This document shows positions 13,872 to 13,898 of a stretch of DNA of 13,898 bases, piece after piece. The position numbers were made by a program, and so were the translations under genes. Under the pieces are notes generated by a model. That model saw only the letters and a program-made list of their open reading frames with translations, searched no databases and was not told where the DNA came from. Origin of the DNA: AC-32 sp035455445 (GTDB lineage: Bacteria > Actinomycetota > Thermoleophilia > Gaiellales > Gaiellaceae); contig DATIFC010000164.1 in NCBI GenBank assembly GCA_035455445.1, positions 1 to 13,898 of the forward strand, read 5' to 3'. Each line of letters starts with the position of its first letter. Position 1 is the first letter of the stretch.

Positions 13872-13898
13872 GCTCGCGGCGCGGTCCGCGCCGGCATC

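Noticed and set aside
13878..13892. GGCGCG-GTC-CGCGCC hairpin after yraN as a terminator
   Set aside because: Perfect 6-bp stem but no T-tract, and the window ends 6 bases later, so it cannot be judged.

Overview
The window is GC-rich throughout (roughly 70% by eye) and densely coded. It has no rRNA, tRNA, CRISPR array or insertion sequence that I can see. Codon use, heavy GTG/TTG start use, SD-less genes preceded by a TANNNT box, and the order ffh-rpsP-khpA-rimM-trmD-lepB-rplS-rnhB-yraN point to a high-GC actinobacterium. A deep lineage such as Thermoleophilia (Gaiellales/Solirubrobacterales) is my best guess, by inference and not proven. No gap exceeds 300 bases; the longest non-coding stretch is 12669-12904.

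Region 1 (1-5722, + strand) is a sugar-catabolism operon entered mid-gene. It holds an ABC sugar-importer ATPase (5' end outside the window), an NAD-dependent epimerase/dehydratase, a short divergent xylose-isomerase-like protein, a xylulokinase-like kinase, a classical SDR oxidoreductase and a Gfo/Idh/MocA oxidoreductase. Genes are tightly packed and several overlap. The likely logic is uptake of a pentose or related monosaccharide, aldose-to-ketose isomerisation, phosphorylation of the ketose, and side oxidations by three dehydrogenase-type enzymes. The true substrate cannot be read from sequence.

Region 2 (5719-6792, - strand) is a two-gene unit, a YihY/BrkB membrane protein followed by a small dodecin-family protein. 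It converges on region 1, and the two convergent genes share one CTAG as stop codons. Region 3 (6837-9870, + strand) is ffh, rpsP, khpA, a calcineurin-like phosphoesterase inserted in the middle, and rimM: protein targeting, small-subunit protein and ribosome maturation. Region 4 (10003-13871) carries trmD, two tandem signal peptidase I genes, rplS with an unusual long acidic tail, rnhB and yraN.

Most of the window is ordinary core genome, and I see no clear undescribed multi-gene system. The points worth a second look are: two genes apparently lacking an ATG/GTG/TTG start (ATC at 713, CTG at 11381); the mosaic tandem lepB pair; the acidic repeat tail on L19; the short xylose-isomerase-like enzyme; a truncated TrmD with substitutions at conserved positions; the phosphoesterase inside a ribosome-maturation operon; and SD-less start regions at ffh and rnhB.
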